The notes under the pieces: model-generated
What the model was told of the DNA's origin: nothing
Seen by the model: the letters and a program-made list of their open reading frames with translations, nothing else
Databases searched by the model: none
Assembly: GCA_035048815.1 (NCBI GenBank)
Contig: JAUCBN010000043.1
Location: forward strand, 11,597,001-11,661,000
DNA length: 64,000 bases
Source: Abelmoschus esculentus
Taxonomy: Eukaryota > Streptophyta > Magnoliopsida > Malvales > Malvaceae
Direction of reading: 5' to 3'
Program-made: the position numbers and the translations under genes
In this document: in pieces, positions 21,541 through 33,289 of the stretch
Layout: each line of letters begins with the position of its first letter
Numbering within the stretch: position 1 is the first letter of the stretch

Positions 21541-24500
21541 TTATTGAGTAGAAGAGGAGAACCTCTCCGAATTTACAGAAGCCTGAATAATGTCGGGAAA
21601 GATACAATCAAAAGAGCAATAAATAAAAGAACGCAAAGCCCTAGTAGCTAAGACATAGGCTACAACGTTTGCGTCTCTAGGTACATAACAAATCTTACAA
21701 TTAGGCAGAGTACCAAGAGTGGAACGGATGCAAGACACCAATTGTTGATCTGTGAATCTGTGGAAAGATCTTGGTGATGAGTGTTGTTAACTTTGTTGGC
21801 AATGGAAGCAGAATCTGTTTCAATAATCACATTAGTCCAGCCATTTGCAATAGCAAATTTTAAACCTTCCAGAATAGCAAGACCCTCGACAGAAGCTGGA
21901 TTTTGACAGACAAGAGGCATAGAGCATCCATCGAGAACAAAACTAGAAAAGTCTCGAGCAACGACGCCTACAGCAGCACCCCTTAACACTGGATCAAAGG
22001 CCCCATCTGTGTTAATTTTGACGAAACCGGGACCTAGTTTTGTCCATCTAGCTTGAGCGAAGGTGGCTCAGCTAGCCGGGAACGTAAATGGGAAGCATCA
22101 TTAACTGATGTATAGTCATTGAAAAATTTTTGCACATTGGAAACAACGAACAAGCTGGTTGGAGATGATTGTTATGGACGAAGTCGTTACAGCGGTTCCA
22201 TAAATTCCATAGGATCGTAATAAGGAAAGAAAATTGATGTAAAGAAAGGAAACTAACAACTTCAGAGAGCCACTTGTTGGTGGAAATATGCGTGTTGGAG
22301 AAAATTCGAGTAGGAAGCCCTGCCCACTAGAGCGCCTCCTTGGCACTAGGACAGTCCCTCACCGCATGGAGGGTGGTTTCAATGGCCATGTTGCAAAGTG
22401 GACAAACTCCCGTACCAAGATTGGCCTAAAGGGTTTTATGGAAAGATGGGATTGCATCATGACATAGCTGCCATCCAAAGGAACGGACCTTAGGTAAGGT
22501 GGGTAGTTTAGAAAGATTTTTCTAAAGCTTAGAGGGCCTATTAACTGGCCCTAGTTGTAGTTGCAAAAATTGGTACCCCAACCAAACCGAATATATGTCA
22601 GAGTCATGGTGACCCCAAAGAGTGGTGTCCTTTGTGTCATTAATAATGGGTACATTAAGAATAGTGTTAGCATCTTCATGGGAGAAGTATTCTCTTACCT
22701 TTTGTTTATCCCACCGAGTCATGTTAAGTAGCATGAAAGTAGTTGCACGAAGAGGTACTTCGTCATTCACCTCATAATCACCATAAAGGTGTATAGGCTG
22801 AGAGCCTCCCCATTTATCAAATTGGATTTGAATTTGACTAGACATGCCTGGCCGTTTGAAGAAACCATTGCGAAGTTTAGAGATAGCTATGTTAAGACCT
22901 TTCCAGGCAAAAGAAGATCTTCAAGTGTGATCAGATTTAAGGATAGAAGCCGATGGGTAATACTTACATTTGTAGACCTGACTAAGGAGATTGTTAGGTT
23001 CACAAATCAAACGCCAGATTTGTTTGCTTAGTAAAGCAACATTGAAGTGGTGTAGATCACGAAATCCTATACCTCATGCTGCTTTCGGCAGGCAGACAGT
23101 GTCCCAAGGCAAACGCCAAATTTGTTTGCTTAGTAAAGCAACATTGAAGTGGTGTACATCACGAAATCCTATACCTCCTCCTGTTGCTGCTTTTGTCAGC
23201 TTTGCCAAACCACCAATATCAGCGTATCGAAGTGGTCATGTCATCAATAATGTTTTGTGATAGAAGGTAGCAAGACATAACATATTGAGGTATTGATTGT
23301 TGACTGATTTAATAAAAATTTTTGTACCACTAAAGGATAAAAGGTGTTTAGCCCATTTACTCAAGCGAGCATTCATTTTTTCCCTAGTAAAACCCAAGGC
23401 CGTTGTCTTGTTCTTCCCTATTAAGAGGGGGACTCCCAAATAAATATCTGGATCGTCAACTTCTCTACGTGAAGGATATCATTAATTTCCGCTCTAAGCG
23501 ACATGAAAGTTTTTCGGGAAAAGAAAATAGTAGACTTTTCAAAGTTCACTACCTAACCAGATGAGGTAGCATAAGTATGCAGAGCATTCTTAAGGCGTTG
23601 AGCTTCTGTAGTTGTATTCTTAATGAATACAACACAGTCATCACCAAAAAGAAAATGGTTTACGCGTGGCCCATTCTTGCTAGCACAGAGTCCAGGTAGG
23701 TTACCACTAGCTTGCTCAGCATTAAACAATGCTGAAAGTCCTTGGGTACAAAAAAGAAAAAGGAAGGGAGATACAGGTTCCCCTTGTCGTAACCCTCTAT
23801 GGGGTTTGAAGGGCCGTGAAAGAGAATCGTTGACACGTTCTTGGAACGTAACTGAGGATATACATCTCATAATAGGAGAAACCCAATGGGTGTTAAAACC
23901 TAGCCGAAGCATAATTTGTTCATTGAAAGGCCATTCAACACGGTCAAAGGCCTTCTCCATGTCAAGCTTTAAGCTAGCATCTTTGGCAAGCGAGGTCTCA
24001 TCGGTATTTAAGGTGTGAGTAAGCTCATGGGCAATGAGAATATTGTCAGTAATGTTCCGTCCTTGACAAAAGCCGCTTGATTTCCACTTATGCACAATGT
24101 TATAATAGATTTCAACCGGTTAACAAGTACTTTCACAATTGTCTTGTAGAGGACGGTGCAAAGGCTAATAGGTCTGAGATGACGCATGGTTGTGGGGTTG
24201 CTTATCTTGGGTATAAGAACAATGATAGTACGATTAACCTCTTTAATATTAACCGATCCTCGTAAGACCAAGGTAGAAGTTTATAAAATCCTGGCCAAGG
24301 ATATCCTAATGCTTCCTAAAGAAGCCACTTGGGAATCCATCAACTCCTGGAGCTTTTCATGGGACAATATCACGAAAAGCAATGGTAACTTCATCTGTTG
24401 TGAAGTCCTTAAGAAGGTCATGATTCATTGCTTCAGTGATAATAGTGGGAATGTTATCCAAAATGGAAGAAGCAATAGTAGGGGAGGAGGACAAAAAGAG

Positions 24501-25693
24501 GTTTCGAAAGTAGTCAATAGTAATAGTCATGATGTCTGTTGTATGCGTTTGCCATATATTCTGGCTGTTGAGCAGCCCAGCAATATGATTCTTCCGCCGT
24601 CGACTATTTGCTCTAGCATGAAAAAAGGAAGTATTTTTGTCTCCATGTTCTAACCAGTGTGTCCGAGCTCGTTGAGCCCAATATTTTTCTTTCGCATTTA
24701 GCAAGCTATCAAGCTCACTTTTAGCTGAAATAAAGTTTTGGATGTCCGTATCAGATAGATATCGTTTGAGGCACATATTAATGAAATCATTAAGCTGAGT
24801 GATACGTTCATTGGATTTAATATGTTTGTTTGTTTGCCAAGAGGCTAGAAATCGTCCAATGTCCTTAAATTTATCAAGGGTCGAGCGAGAATGGTTAGAC
24901 CAAATCTCTCTAACTCGAGTCGACACTTCTGTGCTATCAACCCAACAATTCTCATAGCGAAAAAGATTTTTAGAGTGTTTGGATCTGAGAGCCCGAGATG
25001 GGTTAGTATCCATTAAGATAGGGCAATGGTCAAAACGTGCCTGAAAGAAAGATATAGTTTGGAAGTTAGGAAATGAGTTAAACCAGGAAGAATTATCAAG
25101 GAATCTATCGATTCTTTCCATAATTGTTTTCGAATTACGTCCAGATCTGGTCCAAGTAAACCATCCTAACGTTGGCCTACAATCAAAAAGATCATTCTTA
25201 GTAAGACAATCTCTGAAATTATTAATTTGTGATCGCGCACGACGGATACCGCCTCGTTTTTCATTATCATAGAGAATTTCATTAAATTCCCTCCTAAGAG
25301 CCAAGGAAGGGAAGATGCAGATTGTAAATTATCTATTAGTTGCCAAGTTTTATACTTGTTTTCAGTCTCAGCAAAACCGTGTAAAACAGAAAAATGGAAC
25401 TGTATTTTCATAAAAGAAATAAAAACATCAATACGATGATCCGAGTAAGAAAATAAATTAATAGAAGTTTTATTATTCCAAATAATAGCAAGCCCTATAC
25501 AGGTAGGGCTGAAATCAATAGCTATGCGACCATGCATTCCTAACTTGATCCTAATTCGGTCCATGTTGTGTCTGTTTCACCTAGTTTCGCAAAGGAAAAT
25601 AAAATCGGCATCATGCTTGGAAGAAGCACGTTGGAGAGTGTGAACTACCTGGGTGTCACCGAGAACCTGACAGTTCCAGCATAGGATTTTCAT
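21541..25693 (-). pseudogene. LINE C ORF2, broken
   Basis: The start is at 25,693. EN pieces lie at 25,564-25,166. A 315-codon open frame (25,304-24,357) covers the EN C-terminus (RRARSQINNFRDCL, DLFDCRPTLGWFTW, MERIDRFLDN) into the RT N-terminus (FFHARANSRRRKNH). RT continues at 24,271-24,008 and 24,095-23,553 (KAFDRVEWP, RGLRQGEPVSPFLF). The catalytic box reads FGDDCVVF rather than FADD. An internal duplication of about 100 bp lies at 23,000-23,190. The zinc region is degraded. RNase H is split over 21,989-21,660 and 21,741-21,541. Not functional. Confidence 0.85.
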
Positions 25694-26990
25694 TTGGCTC
25701 AGCGGGGTTGACCACCATCAACCTCCATCGGAGATTTTTTTGCGCTGCTCATCCCAAATTTTTCTGCAGAAACCTTGGATTTCGGTCGAGGACGTTAGTC
25801 ATGGTACCTTCGTTAGAAGGTGGTGTTCTTTTTGTACCTCTACTTGAGGTAGGACGAGCAACTCGTTTGGGGGTTGGCACATTGTCGAGCCATTCTGCAG
25901 CCTATTGGAAGGCATGGTCATTGGCGAGCACCGTCTCCAAGTCTTGGAGTTCTGGCGGCAGCAAACTGACCTCACCAGTTCCATCATAGACTTTTGTTCG
26001 AGTAGTAACGTTAGAATCTTAGTCGAGAAAAACTATTTGTGAGATAACGTTGGAAGGTTCGGTAGTAGGGACATATTCATTGGCATGGATTGGAGATGTC
26101 GACATGGGCACTTTACCTTTTTCATTGACGCCATTGTATTGGTTTGTAGATGTTTGAGAGGATGTTGGCGTAGGTTGAGTGGCAGGTGGAGCGTTGGTTA
26201 TATAACGAATGCGACCTCTTTGTGTAGGTTGAGCATCTTTTTTCTTAGGGACATAGCGAAGCCAGTCGCCATATTGTAGTTGTTCGGGTCGAGCCTCGAC
26301 CGAGATATTACAAAAGTCCTTTGAGTGACCAATTTTGCCACAACAATGACATATTGTGGGGAGACTTTCATATTGGAGTAGGCAGAATCTGTTAGAAGCT
26401 CCCTCGCCGATAGCAATACAACGCCTAATCGGTTTGGAGGTATCTAATGTCAACCCAACTCAAAGGTATTCAATCATGTTGAAATCAATATTCCTAGTGT
26501 CAATTTTTGTCACTGTTCTAATTATAGTTCTGAGTGATTCCCAGTGTTATGGGCAGAATCTTCCGAAGCAAGAAGGATAGAAGGAATGTTGTAGATACGC
26601 ACCCAAATATTCGTCAAAGAAAAGGAGTACTCGTCAAGATTGATGTTTGGATTGTATTGCACAAGAGCTAACCTTTCGTCCTTTTAGGTCTAAGGTCCCA
26701 TGGCCAGAATATCCTCTTTAATCTTCTCATCTTTAAATCGGATGAGAAATAGTCGTGGTTTCAAAATTCTCATAGAGACTAGTTTGGTCGGAGTCCAAAT
26801 TCCGGTAAAGGCTTTAACAATCACCTGGTCATCTATATCTTTTGAGGATCGAAGGTTCCCTAGTAGGGTGGTTTGTGTATCATCTTCAGAAGAGTCCCAA
26901 GGTAAACTTGGTTGGAAAACTATGGATTGTTCTTCATCAATGAATTGGATATTCCCGAGCTGTTGAAGAAAAGTTTTAGGATGTAAAGGC
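25690..26990 (-). pseudogene. LINE C ORF1 (DUF4283-like plus CCHC), most complete copy
   Basis: This is the best ORF1 in the window. The N-terminal part reads KTFLQQLGNIQFIDEEQS, then PSLPWDSSEDDTQTTLLGN, then DUF4283-like VKAFTGIWTPTKLVS and RFKDEKIKEDILAMGP. After a frame break the second half (26,453-26,019) reads SKPIRRCIAIGEG, FCLLQYESLPTICHCCGKIG, with a complete C-x2-C-x4-H-x4-C knuckle ending HSKDFC, then a basic, Pro/Thr-rich stretch. The acidic tail lies at 25,987-25,799. ORF1 proteins bind element RNA in this family. The N-terminal ATG seen in LINE D is altered here, so the exact start is uncertain. Confidence 0.8.
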
Positions 26991-27369
26991 GATTGATTGG
27001 GTGAAGTAAAGAGGTGGCTGAGAACATAGAAGGGTGGTAGGCGTTGTTGTGAAAGTATTGTGAGTGAGGAATTATGAGAGAAGGAGGTAGTTATATATAG
27101 GAAAGAGAAGTGTGTTTGAAGTATATCAGGACTATAGAGACAATGTACTTTAGAAGAGATGAGAGGAATTTGAAGATAAATAAAAGACCTTTTAAAAAGG
27201 AAAAGGTAGATAAGAAATCTAATATACAAAAGGTTAAGAGATTGAAGGTAAGTAGAATACCTAATAAAATAAGTATTACTAGGATTCCTCATTATAATTG
27301 GTACGGAAGTCTTGTAATAGTATATATTGACCTATTAATGGTCGTCACCAACTTAGTTGGAGTGGTAAT
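26991..27369 (-). other. LINE C leader fragment
   Basis: About 380 bp upstream of ORF1, A/G-rich on the plus strand, collinear with the LINE D leader at 41,370-41,890. No coding sequence of its own is recognised. It stops where the LTR begins (TGTTAACG). Confidence 0.65.
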
Positions 27370-28974
27370 TGTTAACGCTCTAAAAAGCGTATATTTTATA
27401 CCCTTTTACTTAAGGTTTTGTTTTATTTCAAGTTCATTTGCATTGCATTTAGTTGCATTTCATGTGCATTTGCATTTAGATTAGGTTTTTATTTTATTTT
27501 CTCTTTTATTTTTAAAGATGCTGCTTTGAAGGGTATTTTCTTTGGTGGTGGTGTGTAGGTTGCTGGGGTAAAGTTGAAAGAATGCAAGAGATGCGGTAGC
27601 ATATTTTTAAAGTGTTGGATCGGACTTCAAGTTGCTACAACATTGTGGGCGGACAAAACAGAATGGAAGAAAGGACACACCTATAGCCCACTATCCTCAT
27701 GCGTTATTTCCAGGCCAGCTACAACTCCCTTGCAATCCCTGCATTTTGCTACAATTCTCTGCAGAAAATGTCAGGGAATATTCCTTGCATCATTAGGGCA
27801 CAAAACCCTAGAAGCCTCTTATTTATACAACCTCAAGCCTCCTTCTACAAGTGTGGTGAAATAGAGCTGAAAAAGTAGCAAGAGAGCTAAAAAGAAAAGG
27901 AACGAACTTTAAGAGAGAACGAGGAAGAAGGAAGAAGAAAGGCGACCACTTTCCTTCGTCTTCAACCTCTAGCCGAGCCACCATTGTTGGAGAGCTTCAA
28001 GCAAGGGATTTGCGCAACTTCAAGAGAAGCAGCAAGCTAGGAAATCTTCACGGCACATGCGTTTGGGACTTCCTTCCTTTTCACTTTGCTTTACCTCTTT
28101 TCTAAAGTAGTTGAAAATGTATCTTAAGGGACGAAAGTTGAATAGTTTGCCTTACCTAGCCATAAACTAAACTAGTATGGCTTAGGCTTGTTATGGATGA
28201 TCTTTATTTTATTTGAATGAATGTTTACTGTTTTGAGTGTTTATATAAGTGTTTTGTTCAAGAAAGCTAACATCTTTTCTTCTTAAATCTTAGTTTGTAG
28301 GAGCATCGGGAGATAGCCATAGTTAAGGGGTTTGAGAAGTTTAGATCTAGGGATAGACAAAGCTAGACCAACTTGAACAATGGGGTTACTGCGGGAGCAG
28401 AATCCTAACTCACCTTAGGGATAAGGAAGAGTTTCAACGACTAAAAGGGGTAGAACTTCATCAACATTAGAAGTGTTAGGGTTGAAACCAGGAGGTAATG
28501 CCTTAGCATTTTCGAGTGTTAGGCCTTCTGACTAGGGATAGTGGAGGCATTTTTAGTAAACTCTGTCGAACACTTGTTAAAATAGTAGAACAGTAAGCTT
28601 CAGGAGAAAAAGTAAGATCTTTGCCGTAGCAAGCCTGACACGTCTTAAGCTTGAAAATCTTCTCTGTGTTGTGTTTGTGCAGCTTTATTTATTTCTCCAT
28701 TATCCGTTTTATTTTGCTACCGCTTTTTTGTGACAAGCTTATTTTGCTACCACAATCTCAGTGTCACTTTTATTTTGCTAGAGCATTTTGGTGACATTTG
28801 CATAATTGCTTTAGCATATGTTCATACAAAGGATTATCTTATCTTTTGTGTATGTTAACGATTTTTGAAATAACTTACCCAATCCCCATGGGAACGATCT
28901 CACTCATACACTTTATTACTTGTTCGATGTGTGTACTTGCACGAGAATTAATCAGCTCCTAAGAGCAACCAACA
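27370..28974 (+). mobile_element. 5' LTR of the Athila-like element (about 1.6 kb)
   Basis: The ends are TGTT...AACA (TGTTAACG at the left, CCAACA at the right), and the right end lies 6 bp before the primer site. The left end abuts LINE C leader exactly where collinearity with LINE D stops. A TATA-like TTATTTATA is present near 27,820. There is no partner LTR to confirm the left end, so that boundary is less certain than the right one. Confidence 0.7.
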
Positions 28975-28980
28975 AGTTTT

Positions 28981-28998
28981 TGGCGTCGTTGCCGAGGA
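28981..28998 (+). other. tRNA-Asp primer binding site (degraded)
   Basis: TGGCGTCGTTGCCGAGGA follows the LTR. It differs by two transitions from TGGCGCCGTTGCCGGGGA, the complement of the plant tRNA-Asp 3' end. The same site is intact in the minus-strand element at 50,855-50,872. Confidence 0.8.
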
Positions 28999-29133
28999 TT
29001 GAGGCAATAGACAATTTTAATCATAATTTTCATACTTTTTATCTTTTTATTTTTAATTTTTGTGTTTTGAGTCTTTTGTTTTTTGTTTAATCTTTGTTTT
29101 CTTTATTTTTCTTTATAGGTTTTTGGTTAGTGT

Positions 29134-30660
29134 ATGCCCAGAGTGAATCCTCGAGAATCCCTCGAACCATTTATCCTGGAAATCAAAAGTTATTTTAGAC
29201 AAAGTAGGCGAGAGAAAAGAAGAGAAACAATGTTGCCTGCTCAGGGTTTTCATAATCAAAATGCTGCAGCAAATCCTGAAGCTGTAGCGAGACCAAGGGC
29301 AATTCGAGATCACCTGACACTGATCTTGGATGACCTCAATTTTGGTATAGTGACACCTGATATACAAGCAACACACTTCGAGCTCAAACCTGTGATGTTT
29401 AATATGCTCAATTCGATCGGACAATTTGGAGGATCTCCTCACGAGGATGCTCGACAACATATTCGTGCTTTCTTGGAGGTTTGCGATTCGTTTCGCCAAC
29501 AAGGAGTGCACGAGGATGTGTTGAAGCTCAAGCTATTTCCATACTCTTTGAGAGACCGAGCTAGAGAGTGGTTGAACGTATTCCAGCCAGTTCGATGGAG
29601 TCATGGAAAGCTTTGTGCAAAAGCTTTTTGGCAAGGTATAATCCACCCAACATGAACACACAATTGCGAAATGAGATAGCATCCTTCAGACAAGGGGATG
29701 ATGAGTCGATGCATGAGTGTTGGGATCGGTATAAAAGCTTGTTGAGAAGGTGTATAAACCACGGTTTTCAATACTAGACTCAAATCGTGATGTTTTACAA
29801 CGGATTAAATGCACCCACAAGGATGATGTTAGATGCTTCAGCAAATGGGACACTGTTGGGACAAGTCGCTTGAAGAAGCATTTGATATTTTGGATAAAAT
29901 AGCCAACAATGATTATCAGTTTCCAACTACAAGACTTGGAATAGAAAGAAGAACTCAAGGAAAGTTGGAGCTCGACGCAAATGATTTTGTTTCAGCACAA
30001 CTTTCTACTATCACAAATATGTTGAAGAATCTTCAACAACCAGTGAAGTACGAGATGCTCAGGTAGTAAGCTATGTGCACTGTAGTGGAAACCACTTTGA
30101 TAAAGACTGCCCAACTCTTCACGAGTCTGCACATTATGTTGTAAACTTCAACAAAAATTCCAACAACCCCTATTCGAACACATACAACTCAGGGAGGAGA
30201 CAACATCCTAATTTTTTGTGGGGTAATCAAGGACAAAATCAAGCAAGCAGCTCGGGTAGGCAGCAACCCATGGCAACACAACTAGGAGTCCATGATTTTT
30301 AAGGAAATATGCCATGACAAAATGAGAACAAGGGATCAGTTCATCATCAGAATCCCAACAATTCTTTAGAAGCTTCGCTCCAAGAATTCATGACTTCAAC
30401 GAAGAAGTTCATGACATCAATGTAGGCATTATTGCAGGAGCATTACACAATTATCTCTAATCAAGGCAATCTATTGCAGACCCAAGGAGCATTACTGCAA
30501 AGTCATAGCTCTTCGTTGAGATCGCTGGTGACTCAAGTGGGTCAAATTGCTCAAGCATTACAAGCATGACCGCGAGGTAATCTACCTAGTGATACTGAAG
30601 TCACTAAAAATCATGGCAAAGAGCAATGCAGCGCATTGACCTTGAGAAGTGGAAGACAAA
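29134..30660 (+). pseudogene. gag of the Athila-like element, broken
   Basis: The start MPRVNPRESLEPF at 29,134 is followed by the capsid-type segment FELKPVMFNMLNSIGQFGG, DARQHIRAFLEVCDSF and KLKLFPYSLRDRAREWL. A frameshift near 29,600 moves the sequence to SWKALCKSFLARYNPP, and a W-to-stop TAG change at about 29,774 interrupts the YWTQ position. The zinc knuckle near 30,070 reads YVHCSGNHFDKDC, so the first cysteine is replaced by tyrosine. The segment ALTLRSGRQI at about 30,640 is the usual link from gag to protease. Gag would package the element RNA. Confidence 0.8.
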
Positions 30661-31039
30661 TCAACATGAGGGAGAAGTTCAAAAGAAAAGAGAAAGAAGA
30701 AACCCTCATTTAGGAACAAAAAGAAGCTGGGAAGCAAGAAGAAAAACCAGCTCAAGAAGAAACTAGAGAAAAGTTAAATATGGAGGCATTTGGGGAGAAG
30801 TGTGCAAATGTTGCAGCAAAAGAAGCAGAACCATCGCAATCTTTGGAGGACGTAAGACCCTCACCACCATTTCCTCAGCGATTAAAGCAATACAAAGAGG
30901 ATCTCCAATTTCAAAAATTTGTAAGTATTTTGGACCAAATTCATATAAATATCTCATTTTTAGATGCTATTGATCAAATTCCCTCATATGCAAAGTTTTT
31001 GAAAGATATTGTTAAAAAGAAAAGAAAAGCTGAGAATTT

Positions 31040-31627
31040 TGAAACAGTCGCTATAGCATCTTGCCTCTTCCTGGCAGCTTCATTATTCCATGCTCGATAG
31101 GAGACAATTTTGTGGGCAGAGCATTATGTGACGTCAGTTCGAGTGTAAATCTGATGCCCAAGTCAATATTCAAGAAGCTTGGTATAGAGAGTACACGACC
31201 TACCACTGTCATCTTACAATTGACGAACCATTCTCATGTCCGGCCTGAAGGTAAGGCGGAAGATGTGATAGTAAAAGTGGGTAAGTTCGTGTTCCCGGTT
31301 GATTTTCTGATTTTGGATTGTGAAGTGGACTACAAAACATCCATCATTTCGGGACGACCATTCCTTGCCACCGGTCAAATTCTCATCGACTGTGAGAAGG
31401 GAGACTTCACAATGCGAGTAGCAGACCAGTCCATGACTATCAATGTCTTCAACACTCTCAAGTACATGGACGAGAATGAAGAATGTCACTGTATAACTGG
31501 GATAAATGCTACCGCAACTGAAGAAAATGAAGATTTTTGCTGTGACAATTCTCCACAAATGAAAGACTTTGCAAAATTGTTGGATGAGCATGATCAAGAA
31601 GAAAAAACTCATCTGGAGCTACAATAA
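31040..31627 (+). pseudogene. Aspartic protease region of the Athila-like element
   Basis: An open frame reads GSFIIPCSIGDNFVGRALCD then VSSSVNLMPKSIFKKLGIES, and later FPVDFLILDCEVD and SGRPFLATGQILIDCEKGD. This is the layout of retroelement aspartic proteases of this branch, where the active site normally reads D-L-G-A-S-x-N-L-M-P. Here it reads D-V-S-S-S-V-N-L-M-P: the catalytic Asp is kept but the Gly-Ala pair is lost. An acidic linker leads toward RT. Confidence 0.75.
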
Positions 31628-31654
31628 ATTGACTATTTCAAGCCAAAGCCAGGT

Positions 31655-32758
31655 ATGAAATTCGAATCAATTGATTTCTCTGAATTTATTCTGTCGAAAC
31701 CATCATTATTATATGCACCATCTCTAGATTTAAAACCACTACCACCGCATTTAAAATATGTTTATTTGGGATCTCACAATACTTTACCGATGATTATTTC
31801 TTCTAGCTTAGATCCTAACCAAGAGCTTAGTCTTGTGAATTTATTATATCAATATAAGAAAGCTCTAGGGTGGACCATGGCCGATCTAAAGGGCATCAGT
31901 CCTACGATCTGCATGCACAAGATCCTACTAGAAGAATGTCACAACAATTTTGTTGAGCCCCAAAGAAGACTGAACCCTACGATGAAGAAGGTAGTGATGA
32001 TGAAGATTATCATGTGGTTGGATGCAGGAATCATATACCCAATTTCTGACAGTTCATGGGTTAGCCCTGTGCATTGTGTTCCTAAGAAGGGAGGACAATG
32101 AGTTGCTCCCGACAAGGACAGTCATAGGCTGGCACATCTGTGTGGACTATAGGAAGCTGAACAAGGCAACAAAGAAGGACCATTTCCCCCTCCCTTTTAT
32201 CGATCAAATGCTGGATCGACTGGCGGGAAAGGCTTATTATTGCTTCATCGATGGCTATTCTGGGTACAACCAAATTGCTATAGCACTAGAGGACCAAGAG
32301 AAGACAACCTTCACCTGTCCATATGGGACTTATGATTTTCGAAGAATGCCATTTGGGTTATGTAATGCTCCCGCAACTTTTCAACGATGCATGTTAGCAA
32401 TTTTTCAGACATGGTTGACGAATTTCTGGAGGTATTTATGGACGATTTTTCTGTGTACAAAAAAACATTTGAAAAATGCTTAGGCAACCTAGCCAAAGTA
32501 TTGAAACACTGTGAAGAAGCCGACTTTGTACTAAATTGGGAGAAGTGCAATTTTATGGTGACCGAAGGTACGGTTTTGGGGCACAAAGTTTCAAGCATAG
32601 GAATTGAAGTTGACAAAGCAAAAGTTGAGTTGATAGAGAAGCTACCACCTCCAACAACTGTGAAGGGCATTAGAAGCTTTTTAGGACATGCTGTCTTCTA
32701 TAGGAGGTTCATTAAAGACTTCTCTAAGATCTCTAAACCGCTCTGCAATTTGCTATAG
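31655..32758 (+). pseudogene. Reverse transcriptase of the Athila-like element, frameshifted
   Basis: 31,655-32,101 reads AGIIYPISDSSWVSPVHCVP then KKGG. After a frameshift near 32,095 it continues HICVDYRKLNKATKKDHFPL, FIDQMLDRL, CFIDGYSGYNQI and TFTCPYGTYDFRRMPFGLCN. After a second shift near 32,390 it reads FLEVFMDDFSVY, with FMDD as the catalytic box, then VLGHKVSSIGIEVDKAKVE and IRSFLGHAVFYRRFIKDFS. Two frameshifts break an otherwise recognisable Ty3/gypsy RT. Confidence 0.85.
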
Positions 32759-33240
32759 CAAAATCAACCCTTTATTTTTTATGAGAAATGCCATAGCGCT
32801 TTTAATGAATTGAAGAAGAAACTTACCTCAACTCCAATAGTGATACCACCTGATTGGACTGAGCCATTCGAGTTGATGTGCGACGCAAGTGACTACACAG
32901 TGGGCGCAGCACTAGGTTAGAGAAGAGGTAAGATCTTCCATGTTATTTACTATGCAAGTAGAACTCTAAATGATGCACAAATTAATTACACTACCACTGA
33001 GAAAGAGTTACTTGCTGTAGTATTTGCCTTTGATAAGTTTATGGCATATCTTATAGGAACTAGGGTGATATTGCATACAGATCATTTTGCCATCAAATAC
33101 CTAGTGACTAAGAAAGATGTTAAGCCTAGACTTATTAGGTGGATACTTTTGCTGTAGGAATTTGATATTGAAACAAAGGATAGAAAAGGAACATAAAATC
33201 AAGTTGCAAACCACTTATCTAGGCTAGAAAATCCGAACAA
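32759..33240 (+). pseudogene. RNase H region of the Athila-like element, with stops
   Basis: Recognisable by ELMCDASDYTVGAALG, VIYYASRTLNDAQINYTTTE, KELLAVVFAFDKF and FAIKYLVTKKDVKPRLIRW, ending NQVANHLSRLE. In-frame stops sit where the family normally has Gln or Glu: about 32,757 and 32,919 (L-G-stop-R-R-G), 33,156 (L-L-L-stop-E-F-D) and 33,195 (G-T-stop-N-Q-V). The TAG stops fit CAG-to-TAG changes. Confidence 0.8.
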
Positions 33241-33289
33241 TTTAGGAGAGGAATTTGAGATCGAAGAAAATTTCCCTGATGAGAAAATT

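Larger units (their letters stand above)
21447..27369 (-). mobile_element. LINE C (about 5.9 kb), nested in LINE B, cut by the Athila-like element
   Basis: A minus-strand copy with full ORF2, full-length ORF1 and the first few hundred bases of leader. Its 3' tail sits in LINE B ORF1 (T run at 21,447-21,454). The leader matches the LINE D leader (shared TTATATATAGGAAAGAGAAG near 27,090 and 41,465; TATAATTGGTA near 27,293 and 41,823) up to about 27,369, where the Athila-like LTR begins. The rest of the leader is not seen on the far side of that element. Confidence 0.85.

Noticed and set aside
27370..28974. Host gene fragment with poly(A)/TATA signals
   Set aside because: Terminal TGTT...AACA, adjacency to a tRNA-Asp primer site and following gag identify it as an LTR.
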